The notes under the pieces were generated by a model. It did no database searches. It was not told where the DNA came from and worked only from the letters and a program-made list of their open reading frames with translations. The translations under genes were made by a program, and so were the position numbers. Shown here in pieces: positions 1-10,922 of a stretch of 64,000 bases of DNA (positions are counted from its first letter, which is position 1; each line of letters opens with the position of its first letter). This DNA comes from Thalassia testudinum (Eukaryota > Streptophyta > Magnoliopsida > Alismatales > Hydrocharitaceae): NCBI GenBank assembly GCA_037157565.1, contig JAZHRO010000062.1:3782001-3846000 (forward strand). Direction: 5' to 3'.

Positions 1-823
1 TTTTTCATTCTTAGAATCAATCCTCACAAGTTGCCTAATTTGATTCTTTTGTAGAGAAACCCTAACCTTGATTTCTGCACCTACTTAGGGTTTAAGGTAT
101 CTAGGGCTATCACCTTCTTGCTTGAGCCCTAGGTACCAAATTTGGACGAAACTAATTGGATCAATCGAAGCCAAAATAGGATTTCAATTCTAGGGTTGAG
201 GACTCCACTTACTTAATCAAGAATATATTCTCTCAACTTGTGTGTGTCCCAAGCCTTTCTTGAATTGACCTAATCAAGCAAACCCTAAAATTAAGCTCTA
301 AATATCCACTTGAATCTTAAAAAGTTGGAACCTAATAATCTCAAAGGCCAAACAAGTGAAGTTGACCCACCTTGTGGGGTCAACTAATCTTCAAATTAGG
401 TCACATTACACAAAAATATCTTAAAGTTCAAGAGGAATCATAAGCACCTCACCTAAACTTAAAATTGGTAGACTTAAGAGGTCAAGTTATCCATCTTGGT
501 TTACTTGTACCCTCAGCGACAAGGAAGGTCGGGTGGGGGAAACCCTGTAACCTGTGGGGACGCTCTACCATGTAGGGGTCGTTGTAGGATTCTCCCTTCA
601 TAGCTGCCCAGGTAATTCTCATGTGGACGAATTTCTGATCCAAGGGTATCATCGACCCCGAACCTCTATAGTCATCCAAAAATCTTTGGGTGCCTCAATT
701 AGGTTCGTCTGATATTCTATCCCTCATCTTCTCCATTGATGCATGTTTGGAAGGAGGTCCTTAAGACCACCCTTGAGGCCTCCATTAGTTTTTCACTCTC
801 ATCGAGGCTAGGCCTCGACCTCT
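1..823 (+). other. 5' untranslated leader of element A
   Basis: This stretch has no convincing ORF and precedes the Gag-like region. It is AT-rich with several CCCTAA-type words, and matches what is expected between the primer binding site and gag in long gypsy elements. The primer binding site is not present, so the leader starts before base 1. A reverse-strand ORF at 482-679 has no recognisable content. Confidence 0.5.
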
Positions 824-2640
824 GTGTTTGTGCAACAACCTAATCATATAGACATTTCCTCTGATTCTAAGCCCAAACCTCCAATCATAACCATGGATCA
901 GCCAGAACAACCTAACATTGAACCACAACAATTCTTTGATTTTAGAGATCAGATCAATGCCTCCATCAACCCACCGCCGCGTTCTCAAATGCGAGATCAC
1001 TACAATCCTGCGGTAGTGGAGATCAAACCATGAATCAATATCCCTGTGGGTGGACCCGAGGTGGAGCTTAAGCCTAGTATGCTTCACATGACTCCAAAAT
1101 TCCATGGCTTGAACTCTGAGGATCCTTTCCAACACATCAAGAATCTAAAGCATTTGGCCCACACCTTTGGGGCAGACATGAAGAATCGAGATGGCTTGCT
1201 CTTAAAAATCTTCTCCTCTCTGGCCAACAAAGTTGCCTACTAGTTTCAAACTTATCCACATGCGATCAACACATGCGAAGAACTTCAAACCGCCTTCCTA
1301 CAAAAATTCTATCACATTGGTCACACAAACGCTATGCGGCACCAAATCACGCACTTCTGTTAAGGTGCGGGAGAATCTCTACACGAGGCATGGGATCGTT
1401 TTCTAGATCTCATGCGCAAATGCCCCCATCACGGAGTCCCGAAGTGGGAACAAGTTCAATCCTTTTACCATGGGCTCCGTGATGACATCAAGCTATTTGT
1501 CAATGCAACCTGTAGTGGCAGCATCATGGGTCAGCATGAAGATGAGATTTGGGGAATTCTCGAGAACATGTGCGAGAACTCCCTGAACAATGAGTCACTG
1601 GGTGCGTACGACTGGACATCCACCCGTGCATTGACAAACAATTGGGGAGTACACGAATCTCGAGGCCTTTCTGTATCAGTTGACTTGGAGTTGGTAGGCA
1701 GTCAATTGGATAAGGTCTCCATCATTGAGAAGGTGTATGACATCACTTGACATCTACACAAGACCAACTCTGCACCAGAAAGCACATATACACACCCGCC
1801 CTCAGGTAGGGAAGCTGCACACAATATCTACCACTCTCCGGGGATGGATGCGTATCCACCCCCACTTGATTATGATTTTGGAGGCAACTCTGAACCCTTG
1901 TACCCTGATTATTCTTGGGATCCTCAAACCTGTGAGGATCTCCACGCCATCTAGAACAATCCCTTCTCTAACACCTACAACCTTGGATTGAGTAATCATC
2001 CAAACTTTGCGTGTTCGAGAAATAACCCAAATCCAAGACCTCAATTCCAACCCCGACTACAAAACCCGTGTCCCTATCAACCCACTCAACCAAGGCCCAA
2101 TCAAAATTTCCAATGTGGACCACCTAATGAAGATAAGACATCTTTGATTCTCCAGACCTTGGTTGACATGCAAAAACAACATAAAGAAGAGATCTTTGAG
2201 CTACGCAATCAATTGGCCTAGCTGGCAAGTGCTCACCAGCCGGGTGCACTCCCTACCCAGCCTCTTCTGAATCCAAATAACGTGCCAAACCAGAGGGGCA
2301 TTATGAATCCAAATCAAGGCCAAGCCCACTTTGTCTATCAGGCCCGTTCTGCTACTCCCCCTAATGGGATAGGTGCTTCAACCTCTTACTCTGGATTTCA
2401 GCAGTAGACACCTATCCTCCCTAGCCCAAACTAGAAGAAAGTAGGATTAAACTCTGTCACCACCCGTAGTGGCAAAGCGACACAATAACTGCCTTTTCCT
2501 AGCCACGACAAGCCTGATACTGTAGATCCTAAGCCTAGACTAGTCATCCAGAACACCCTGATCCCTGATAAAGAGCCTGAGCCAATTCTAGAGAAACCAA
2601 CTGAGGTTCCATTTCCAGAGGCCTTGATCAAGTGAAAGAA
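824..2640 (+). pseudogene. gag remnant of element A
   Basis: Broken frames carry a recognisable plant gypsy Gag (retrotrans_gag) pattern: a segment on HGLNSEDPFQHI (about 1105-1140), then WDRFLDLMRKCPHHG-like text around 1390-1440 and FYHGLRDDIKLF around 1463-1490. The core is split over at least three frames, with in-frame stops near 1033 and 1243 and a shift near 1400. A proline- and asparagine-rich tail (1990-2430) follows, typical of the C-terminal half of these Gags. In the intact state the product would form virus-like particles around element RNA. The true start is unknown; 824 is a GTG-type opening and I have no evidence that it is used. Confidence 0.7.
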
Positions 2641-2653
2641 AAAAACCAAACTC

Positions 2654-3268
2654 GTGGCTCTTGAGGAGGACTTGGTCAAGCTCTTTGAGCAAGTCCAAAT
2701 AAACATCCCCTTGATGGATGCGATATGCCACGTATCGACTTACGTGAGATTTCTAAAAGATATATGTACAATAAAGTGTAAGTCGCAAACCAAAGGTAGG
2801 AACTTGATTGTATTGTCAGAGCAAGCTAGCTTCATCATTTTGAGTAAGCTCCTGCCTAAGGCAAATGATCCCAGTACCCCTCTGATCTCTTGTACAATCG
2901 GTGATATTCAATTTGACCATGCATTATTGGATTTAGGAGCCTCCATAAACCTAATACCTACATCCCTACTTGACCACCTTGAAGAATCTGAGCTCATACC
3001 GATAGAGGTAACATTGCAGTTAGCTGATCAATCTATTAAGTCACCAAAAGAAATTCTCAGGGATGTCATAGTTAGGCTACGCGATTTCTACTTCCCCATA
3101 GACTTTATAGTTTTAGACATGGATGCTCCTGAGAGCTTTAAGAACACACCGATCATTGAGGGGAGACCTTTTCTTGCTACAGCTAGGGCCAACATCAATT
3201 GTGAGGAAGGCCAAATTGAGCTAAAATTTGGGAGCAAGACACTAAAGATTGATATCTTTAAGGCCTAA
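2654..3268 (+). pseudogene. aspartic protease segment of element A
   Basis: An open stretch of 204 codons contains a retropepsin-like domain. The active-site loop is DLGASINLIP (about residues 95-104), in which the usual T or S of the D-T/S-G triad is L, as in all protease copies in this window. A downstream ILGRPFLAT-like motif is present as IEGRPFLATARANI. The leading segment (LFEQVQINIPLMDAI) is the conserved lead-in that joins Gag to protease in these elements. In the intact polyprotein it would cut Gag-Pol. The open stretch ends at a TAA at 3266-3268, and the linker to RT continues in a nearby frame at 3317-3568. Confidence 0.8.
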
Positions 3269-3569
3269 GGAGGAATTAATTATGGGGTTATCGAATAAAT
3301 TTGCGACATCAAGTCCATGGTTGATGACCCTTATGTCAAGGAAAACCTACTTATATCCGATGATCAACCACAAGAGGATCAAACCCCACACTCAGAGGAG
3401 CTTGAACCAGACCTAGAGATTCCGTTAGTTCTTGCCATTGCTCTTGAACCTCACCCTGAACCACCTGCTGCTACTGAAAATCTAGTCATGGAGTTGAAAC
3501 CCCTCCCTGACCTTCTTGGGATCAAATCAGACGTTTCCTGTGATCATCAATTCCCACCTTACCTTTAAT

Positions 3570-4990
3570 ACGGAAACCCGCTTGATTTCTATCCTCCAGC
3601 AACATCGGAGAGTCATTGGTTGAACTCTCAATGACCTAACTAGCATCAACCCCTCATATTGCACACATCGCATCTACACCGAAGAGGGATCACGATCATC
3701 GCGTGAAATGCAGAGACGTCTGAGTCTGAACCTTCAAGATGTTGTGAAAAAGAAGATCATCAAGTGGTTAGATGCAGGTATCATCTACCTAATCTCTGAT
3801 AGTCGTTGGGTGAGTCCAATCTAGGTTGTGCCCAACACGTCAAGACTCACCGTCATTACAACTGAAACCGGAGACTATACCGACCCATATCGCAAACTTG
3901 TGGAGAGTCTGTATTGATTACCGAAGACTAAATGCCTCTACGAAAAAGGATTATTTATCGCTGCCATTTATTGATTAGATACTCGAGAAATTGGTAGGGA
4001 ATCGATTCTTTTTCTTCTTAGATGGGTACTTCGGTTATAATCAGGTGGCAATGCATCCTGAGGACCAAGAGAAGACTACCTTCACCTACCCCTTCGGGAC
4101 ATATGTGTTTCGTAGGATGCCGTTCAATCTTTGCAATGCACCAGCTACTTTTCAATTATGCATGCTTGCCATATTCTCAGATATGCTAGGTGAATGCCTT
4201 GAAATCTTCATGGATGACTTCTTGGTATTTGGGGAATCTTTTGATGATTGCCTCCTACACTTAGTCCAAATCCTCAAGTGTTGTATCGACATAAATCTAG
4301 TTCTTTCCTAGGAAAAGAACCACTTCATGGTACCTGTGGGAATTGTCCTAGGTCACCTCGTCTCTGTAAAAGGCATCCAGGTTGATCGAGTTAAGGTTAA
4401 TTTGATTTCCAAACTACCCATGCCTAGCTTAATAAAGAATATCTGCTCTTTTCTGGGGCACGTCATTTTTTACCACCATTTCATTCTTGATTTCTCGAAA
4501 ATCACACGCCCCCTAACTAATCTTCTCTCAAAGGATGTCCCTTTCAAAATTACTGAGGAATGCACTCATGCATTTCAGAGTCTACGTGATTTAGTTACTT
4601 AAGCACCAATCTTGCAATCCCTTAATTGGTCTCTACCCTTTGAGATCATGTGTGATACGTCTAACTACGTAGTGGGTGTGATACTTGGGCAAAAAATAGA
4701 AGGGAAACCCATGGTCATCTACTACGCTAGCAAGACACTTGATGAGGCTCAACGTAACTACACAGTTACTGAGAAAGAGTTGCTAGCTGTAGTATTTGGC
4801 CTTGAAAATTTTCGATCCTATCTTTTGGGTTCCCGTGTTATCATATACTCGGATCACACTACAGTGAAGTACCTCCTCGCAAGGACACAAAACCTTGACT
4901 AATTCTTTGGATCTTGCTGTTGCAAGAATTTAACCTCGAGATTTGCGACAAGGCGGGAAAACAGAATATGGTAGCTGATCACTTGTCCTG
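3570..4990 (+). pseudogene. reverse transcriptase and RNase H of element A
   Basis: RT motifs appear in order: a CIDYRRLNAS-like block near 3908, FFFLDGYFGYNQVAMHPED near 4008, FRRMPFNLCNAPATFQ near 4110 and the catalytic box FMDDFLVF near 4208-4232. The thumb/connection follows to 4602 (SFLGHVIFYHHFI). RNase H starts at about 4612, with YYASKTLDEAQRNYT and EKELLAVVFGLENF, and IIYSDHT near 4850. Stops interrupt it at 3823, 3916 (TGA), 3976, 4309, 4600 and 4900. The family role is to copy element RNA into DNA and degrade the RNA strand. This copy keeps the catalytic aspartates but cannot be read as one protein. Confidence 0.85.
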
Positions 4991-6367
4991 CCTTCCTTTT
5001 GATATCATTGCCCCTTTTAGACCAATCACAGAACACTTTCCTGATGAGCACCTCCTAACTATCGGTGCAGGACTTCCCTGGTACGCTGATTTGGTTAACT
5101 ACTTGGCATCACATCAAATCCCATCTGATTGGTCGAAGGCCAAGAAGGACAAGTTGCTTTCTGATGCCAAGTACTACATCTGGGAAGACCCATACCTCTT
5201 TCTCATTGGTGCTGATCAGATCATCAGATCATGCATTCCAGAAGCGAAAATTTAGGACATTCTATCCTTCTGCCATGACCAGGCTTGTGGCAGACACTTC
5301 TCCAGACATAAAACCGCAGCTAAAGTCCTCCAGTGCGACTTTTATTGGCCCATGATCTTTAAGGATGCATACAGTTACTATAAGGCATGCACTCATTGCT
5401 AGACCTTGGGCAACATGAGCCACTATGATATAATGCCTTTACAGCTGATTCTCGTATGCGAAATCTTCGATATATGGGGGATTGATTTCATGGGAACCTT
5501 CCCTAAATCGGATAGCTTCAAATACATTCTCCTCTCTGTGGACTACGTGTCTAAATGGATCGAAGTTATCCTTTCCCGAACCAATGATCATAAGGTGGTA
5601 ATCAAGTTCATTCATCAGCACATCTTTTCTCAGTTCGGTGTCCCACGTGCCATTATCTCAGATGGAGGGGCCCATTTCATAATACTCAGTTTAGATCCCT
5701 GATGACCAAGTACAGGGTGTTGCACCGAATCTCGACTCCTTATCACCCTTAAACCAATAGATTGGTTGAACTGTTTAATTGGGAGATCAAGAAAATTCTT
5801 CAGGTCACTATCCGACCAGATAGGAAAGATTGGTCGGCCTGACTTTCGGAAGCTTTGTGGGCTTATAGGACCTCCCACAAAACCCGATTTAGTATGTCTC
5901 CATTCAGATTGGTGTTCGGGAAGGCATGTCACCTCCTTGTCGAAATGGAGTACAAAGCCTATTGGGTAGTGCAGAAGTGCAATCTAGATCTTTCTAAGGC
6001 TGGAACCCACCATCAGCTTCAAATGAGCGAGATCGAGGAACTACGCAATGACGCATACGAGAAGTCGCGAATTTACAAAGAGTGGGTGAAGGCTTTTCAT
6101 GACAAACACATTTATAGAAAAACTTTCCATCCTGGTCAGAAGGTCCTACTCTTTGATGCCAAGCTAAAACTTTTCCCAGGAAAACTCAGATCTAAATGGA
6201 TTGGACCATTCTTGGTGCGACGTGTGTTTGGAAATGGAGACATCGAAATTAGTCAACCCAGCCTTGATTATGAACCTTTCATTGTGAATGGCCAGCGACT
6301 CAAGCCGTTCATCGAACTTATTGATGCGAACATGGCTGTGTTATCCTTTGATCTCCATTCTCCCTGA
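4991..6367 (+). pseudogene. integrase of element A
   Basis: The zinc-binding region is degenerate at about 5255-5400. The core follows with [10 protein letters not shown] (about 5478), [11 protein letters not shown] (about 5535), ISDGGAHF (about 5653) and a glutamate-bearing NREIKKIL-like stretch near 5780, consistent with D,D,E of retroviral-type integrases. The C-terminal part from 5855 to 6367 is open (RLVFGKACHL, GQKVLLFDAKLKLFPGKL). It ends with TGA at 6365-6367. Frameshifts occur near 5700 and 5850. This is the last coding domain of pol. Confidence 0.85.
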
Positions 6368-7978
6368 GCTGATTATGTCCAGCTGATGGTGTTAAACTCA
6401 GTGCTTAACGGGAGGCAACCCATCATCTTTTGAAAAACTCGAAACCCTTTGACACATCTCTTTGTTAAACTCATATTGCACTTTAGGGTTCATCCATTAG
6501 AATAGCCGAATCCGCCTTTGGTACTCATACCAGAGCTTGAAATCATCCGCAATAGTCATCCCGACCCATCCACCTACCCTTTGAACTTGTTCTAATGTAC
6601 GATCTAAACTGAAATCGAACCCACCTAATTTACAATGAGGACATTACAAATCGTAGGCATGGGAGGTATTAAAGTGTAAAATTCCATGAGAATCAATTCA
6701 CAAAAAGGGTTTCATCAAAAAAAAGAAAAAGAAGAGAGGAGGTTAAGGAAAAAGGAGAGCTATTTTTGAGAAAAAATGAGAAAATGAGGGAAGAAAAATT
6801 AAAAAATGAAAAGAAAGGAGCAAAAAGATAAAGAAAGAAATTGAGTCCCTTCAAAGTAATATGGAACTTACCTAACTTCTAGGTTGGATCGAATGATGAA
6901 TTAAGATCTGGAAGGTTAAAACTTAAGGGCTTAGTGGCGAATACCGACCTTAGGCATCTTGGATCTGATTGGATTTAAACACTCACATACTTGTGACGGT
7001 CCAGATTAATCCTCAAGAGGTTGGGGAAAACGCAAAGCTTGTGTATTGGGTCTAAGGCTTAGGGAGTATTCGGCCTTGTTAATTGACCTCTAGTTTACGG
7101 GACTCGGTAACTTAAGTACCCTAAATCACACAGTCTGGTTCAATGCACTTTAAATAATAAAATCATGCTAAAGGGCATTTAATGTGTTCTAAAAATGGCC
7201 CTAAGATCTAGATTAGGAGTGGCTTGGAAATATAAGTTGATTTAGACGAGTTCCCGGTGTGGAGAGGTGGGAAATTCCCCACGAATATGCACAATTAACA
7301 TATCGTCTCTTCGATGCTTGTCTCCTAGGATACCTAAATATCCTATCGGGGACATGTAAGCAGTTGTGTTGGTTCAGATGCCATGGGCGGCACTATCATG
7401 AAATGTCGATTGCTAGGGTCTAGATTTAGCTTCAGAATGCCATGGGCAGCACTATCTCGAAGTGTCGATAGCCAGGGTTCTGGGGTTGCCATGGCCGGTG
7501 CTATCTCGAAGCATCGATTGCTAGGGACCCTACGGGGATTGATGGTGGGGACCAAGAATCCGATACAGAACGTGTTTAGGGCTAATCTGAGGATGGATCT
7601 AAGGAAAAATATAATGAAAATTAAAAGAGAGAGAAAAACTCTCCACAAATGAAAATTCTTCCATCTCTCAAAAAAATACACTGGAAAATTGAACCTGGAC
7701 AAACATGTTACATGTATGGTTGCTTTAACCACTGGATCCAACGAACCTTAAGCTAGTTCCTGCAGGCCTTAGAAATCTTCATGGCAGACTGAGGTGAAAG
7801 CTAGTCAGGTTTGGGTCTGGGCTGGTACTTGAGTACCTCTAGGCCTATTGTTGGTATTAAGATCTGATTCCTAGGGATGTGGCTTAGTAGGGCATCTTGA
7901 CAGTTACATTCGACCTAGATAATTAGTTTAGTCCATAAAGTTTTGCTAAGAGACTAACAAAAGCTAGGCATGGGGGTA
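6368..7978 (+). other. 3' non-coding domain of element A between pol and 3' LTR
   Basis: No supported gene lies here, although it is 1.6 kb long. It holds conserved non-coding signals also seen in sister elements: GGGAGGCAACCC at 6410-6421, a PPT-like block (GAGGACATT then GGCATGGGAGG) at 6636-6667, a purine-rich run at 6720-6840, three copies of a CCATGGGCGGCACTATC unit (7381-7530), a GGTACT-TG-AGTACC palindrome at 7824-7837, and the terminal PPT GGCATGGGGG just before 7979. I find no env-like ORF. Confidence 0.75.
7381..7530 (+). repeat. three tandem units of a conserved 3'-domain repeat
   Basis: Units start at 7381, 7440 and 7489 with CCATGGGCGG, CCATGGGCAG and CCATGGCCGG. Each continues with an ACTATC/GCTATC, GAAGTGTCGAT-like and GC-AGGG core. 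Related units occur in element C (51619-51715) and, in reverse, in elements B (17430-17490) and B2 (14492-14598). Confidence 0.8.
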
Positions 7979-8912
7979 TGATGGGAACACCATCATGAGC
8001 CATAACTAGCTCAATTTGGTCTGATAAAGTCAATAAAAGCTCCTATATAACCATTAGAGGGTCATATAAGCATAATGTTCTATTTTGAGAACATAAGAAA
8101 CCAGAGTTATTTCTGCAATTTTAACTGTATTTCACAAATACAGAATGACCATGGGGTATTTCAGGGGTTTATTAAAGTTCATATGGTCATTAATGTCTAA
8201 TAAGTGGGTCCATGCAGATAGAAATGCGATTTCACGTATTTTAAGAATTACTGGACATCTGAAACCCTAAAAATAGACCTGCTTAATTAACTGAGGTTCT
8301 GGTCAGGATAAAATTCACCTAAACCATCTAAAATTCATAGAAAAATATTCTATAGGGTTTGGTACCTTTGAATTGACCATCAGAACTTATTTTGACCCAA
8401 AACAGTCACAGACAGACTATTGCCCTAATTTGTGTTTTTGCATAAATTACCCAGTCAAACTAGGTCAAAACCAAAATCCAACTTCACCATTGGATTCCTT
8501 GGGTCTAAATTAGGTTTGTATCAAAATGTGGGCTTAACTGAGATTATTTCAACCTAGTTTGCATTTTAGTCTAAGTCTAACTCTTATTCTCACAAATAAC
8601 TCCTCAGCTTTTGAAATTATTACAAAAGCCCCCTAACTTATTCATCTTTTTCACAGAAATACCCCTGCCACCATTACTATGTGAACCCATGAACCGTTGA
8701 CCTTCAATCAAGAGATTCTCCCTGATTTCATCGCGAAAGCCTTCCAAATTTGGAAGGAAGATTCTTGAGGAGTTGCTCTTCAATCTGAGGCAGGTCTTGT
8801 CTTCCGAATCTCGTCCAAGAGTTCATGCAAACTCTTGGAAATCCTAAACCTATTTTGTGATTTTCGGGCTTTCAAAGCTTGGTTTCTAAGCTTTGAAGCT
8901 TTCCCTTTGGCC

Positions 8913-8920
8913 TATAAAAG
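8913..8920 (+). promoter_or_regulatory. TATA-like box of element A 3' LTR
   Basis: TATAAAAG lies about 935 bp into the LTR, followed by a C-rich stretch, as expected for the U3/R junction. No transcript start can be read from sequence alone. Confidence 0.5.
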
Positions 8921-9867
8921 ACCTCCTTGGCATTCCCCTCTTCCTTAGCAAGTCATTAAGCCAAAAATCCTCTTCCTTCCTCTACCTCTAGCTTGCTCCG
9001 ATGAACTCCTATCCCTAGTTCTTTCGCTGGCCACCACATACCATAGGAGGCTGGTTCTTCTTGCCCATCATCTTCTGCGTCTCAACATACTCGTGTGACA
9101 CTTCCTAACCCCATCTTCATCGCCGTCTACCTCATCGAAGTTTTCATCTCCTCCAGCACCAGCCATACCACAACAGGCGCCAACTCTGTCCTCGTTCATT
9201 CGATAGCTAGTTCGTTCGATTCGTCTTTGTCAACTCATCATCACCGTACTACCGAAACTCCGTTCCAACCATTCACTCACCCGCTCTGACTCCGTCTTCC
9301 ATCTCGTCGTCATACCTCCGATGAAGCATTCCTACCGCCACAGATCATCTTTCCTCTTGCCATCATGTCCACAAGCATTGCCTTACTTCACTGAGTAAAA
9401 ACGGCTCTCCCTATCTCCTCACCCGACTCACACACCTTAGTCCACCTTCCTTGAGGTCGGCAGGCCTCTTCGACTACATACATAGCATGCCACTGCCACC
9501 ATGGACTTCACTGCACTCTTGCGCACCTTCTAAACCATTCTGATGTAGCTAAGAGACCTTTTTCTTATTTTCATATTCAAAGGGATGCACCGCCATTACT
9601 GAAGCTTTTTCGAGCAAGCTCGAAGCATGGTTCTTGCAGTATTTGCTCCAGGCATTCTCTCCAGACAAAGCGGATTCAGCCCAGGCATCTACCCAGAGGG
9701 TCAATTGGGAGCATTGACCGCTCTCAAGACTCCAATTGAACAACATTTGCTGCCTGTTGCTGCATGCAAAGGAGTCGGGGACTTTAGTCCCACCTCGGAA
9801 GTCACTGAAGCCAAAGCAGCGAATAAAGTGTTTTTGTGTTCCCAACCCCTCTCCCAAGACACAGGGG

Positions 9868-10440
9868 TCGGGTCCCCATGCACGCCTAGTGCACACCTCA
9901 CTCGTGGACACACCATGTGGGTCTGGCCAGAATTCGATTACCTGCCTGTTTACCCAACTATCGACCTGAGTAAGTGGGTTTCTGAGAGAGAAGAGAAGAA
10001 AAGAGAGTGAGGGTGGGGGGGGTTTTGCTCTTCAGAGGGAAACCCCAACCATTAGTCACATTGAAACTTGGATGCCTCTAGTGCGTAGAGAAAAGAGTAG
10101 ACGAAGGTGAGAAGAAAGGAGCAGCAAAAGAAGAAGAGAAGATTCAAATAGCATTAGAAGGGCTAAAGGAAAAGATAGTCCCACATCGTGGGATTAGAAG
10201 TTATAAGTGCGAGACAAATTGGATTTGTGACCCGACTCGGTTGCCTAAGCACATGAGGGGTCGGGTCCCTCCTCACATACGCCTCACACATTAGTCACTA
10301 CCCCATGCTGGTAACCCTGGACCCTTGTCTGAATCCGAATACTCGCCCGATTACCTAATCAATCGGGTATCTAAGAGAGAAGAGAAGAATAGGAGAGAGA
10401 GAGTGAGCGGGGAAAGGGGGGTTTTGCTCTTGAATGCCCC
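9868..10440 (+). repeat. imperfect direct duplication, period about 390 bp
   Basis: GGGTCGGGTCCC at about 9866 recurs at about 10257. The AGAGAGAAGAGAAGAA...GGGGTTTTGCTCTT block at about 9982-10033 recurs at about 10374-10434. The copies are diverged and carry indels. The ORFs across it (for example 9627-10010) match no family I recognise. Confidence 0.6.
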
Positions 10441-10922
10441 CAACACTTAGCCAAAATTTTGTGAGTTTCCTCCCTTGTGCGTGAAGAGAAAAGAGAGAAG
10501 AAGAGAAGAGCTTAAGGAGAGAAAGGAAAAGAAGAAGAACAGTGTCCCTTTGGCACTGTAGCAGGAGACGGTTAAGCTGTTTAACTGAAGTTCCAATCAT
10601 CTGATCTCTGACAGGGAGTGCACTGTGCACTTATTATACGTAGCATTTGATTGATTGATACTGTAGCATTATTTGAGTATAATTGTAATAGGGTAATTTG
10701 GTGATTCAAATCACCATTTTACCCTAATCTTTTTGCCACAATGACTCTTGGATCTATATGTACATCATTTGTGCTCAAAATTGCTATTACATTGCTATAT
10801 TATTACTTAAAATTATGATCTTGAGATAAATTGCTATATTGCTCCCTGCATTCGACCTCGGAATTTCTTTCGAGCTATAAATTTTAAGTGTTCTACGCAA
10901 TTTATCAACTATACTATAGCAC

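Larger units (their letters stand above)
1..10907 (+). mobile_element. Element A: decayed Ty3/gypsy (Athila/Tat-like) retrotransposon, 5' end outside window
   Basis: Plus-strand remains appear in the order gag, protease, RT, RNase H, integrase, non-coding 3' domain, 3' LTR. This order defines Ty3/gypsy elements, and the RT and integrase wording (CIDYRKLN, YVSKW, NREIK) fits the non-chromoviral Athila/Tat branch. The 5' LTR and primer binding site are not seen and must lie upstream of the window. Coding frames are broken by many stops and frameshifts, so the copy cannot be autonomous. It is closely related to element C at 43046-53518, with matching Gag, protease, pol, 3' domain and LTR start. 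The right boundary at 10907 is tentative because a second LTR begins almost immediately after it. Confidence 0.85.
7979..10907 (+). repeat. 3' LTR of element A
   Basis: The LTR begins TGATGGGAACACC directly after the polypurine tract GGCATGGGGGTA (7967-7978), and the first kilobase matches the 3' LTR of element C starting at 52161. A TATA-like box CCTATAAAAG sits at 8911-8920. The proposed end is TTTATCA at 10901-10907, pairing with the TGAT start. The second half (9540-10440) includes two diverged direct copies of a GGGTCGGGTCCC-to-GGGGTTTTGCTCTT segment. At about 2.9 kb it is long for a gypsy LTR, so it may contain foreign sequence. The end coordinate is less certain than the start. Confidence 0.65.

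Noticed and set aside
60..300. CCCTAA-type words suggesting interstitial telomere repeats
   Set aside because: Only isolated ACCCTAA words occur, never in tandem, and the same words are scattered throughout these AT-rich leaders.
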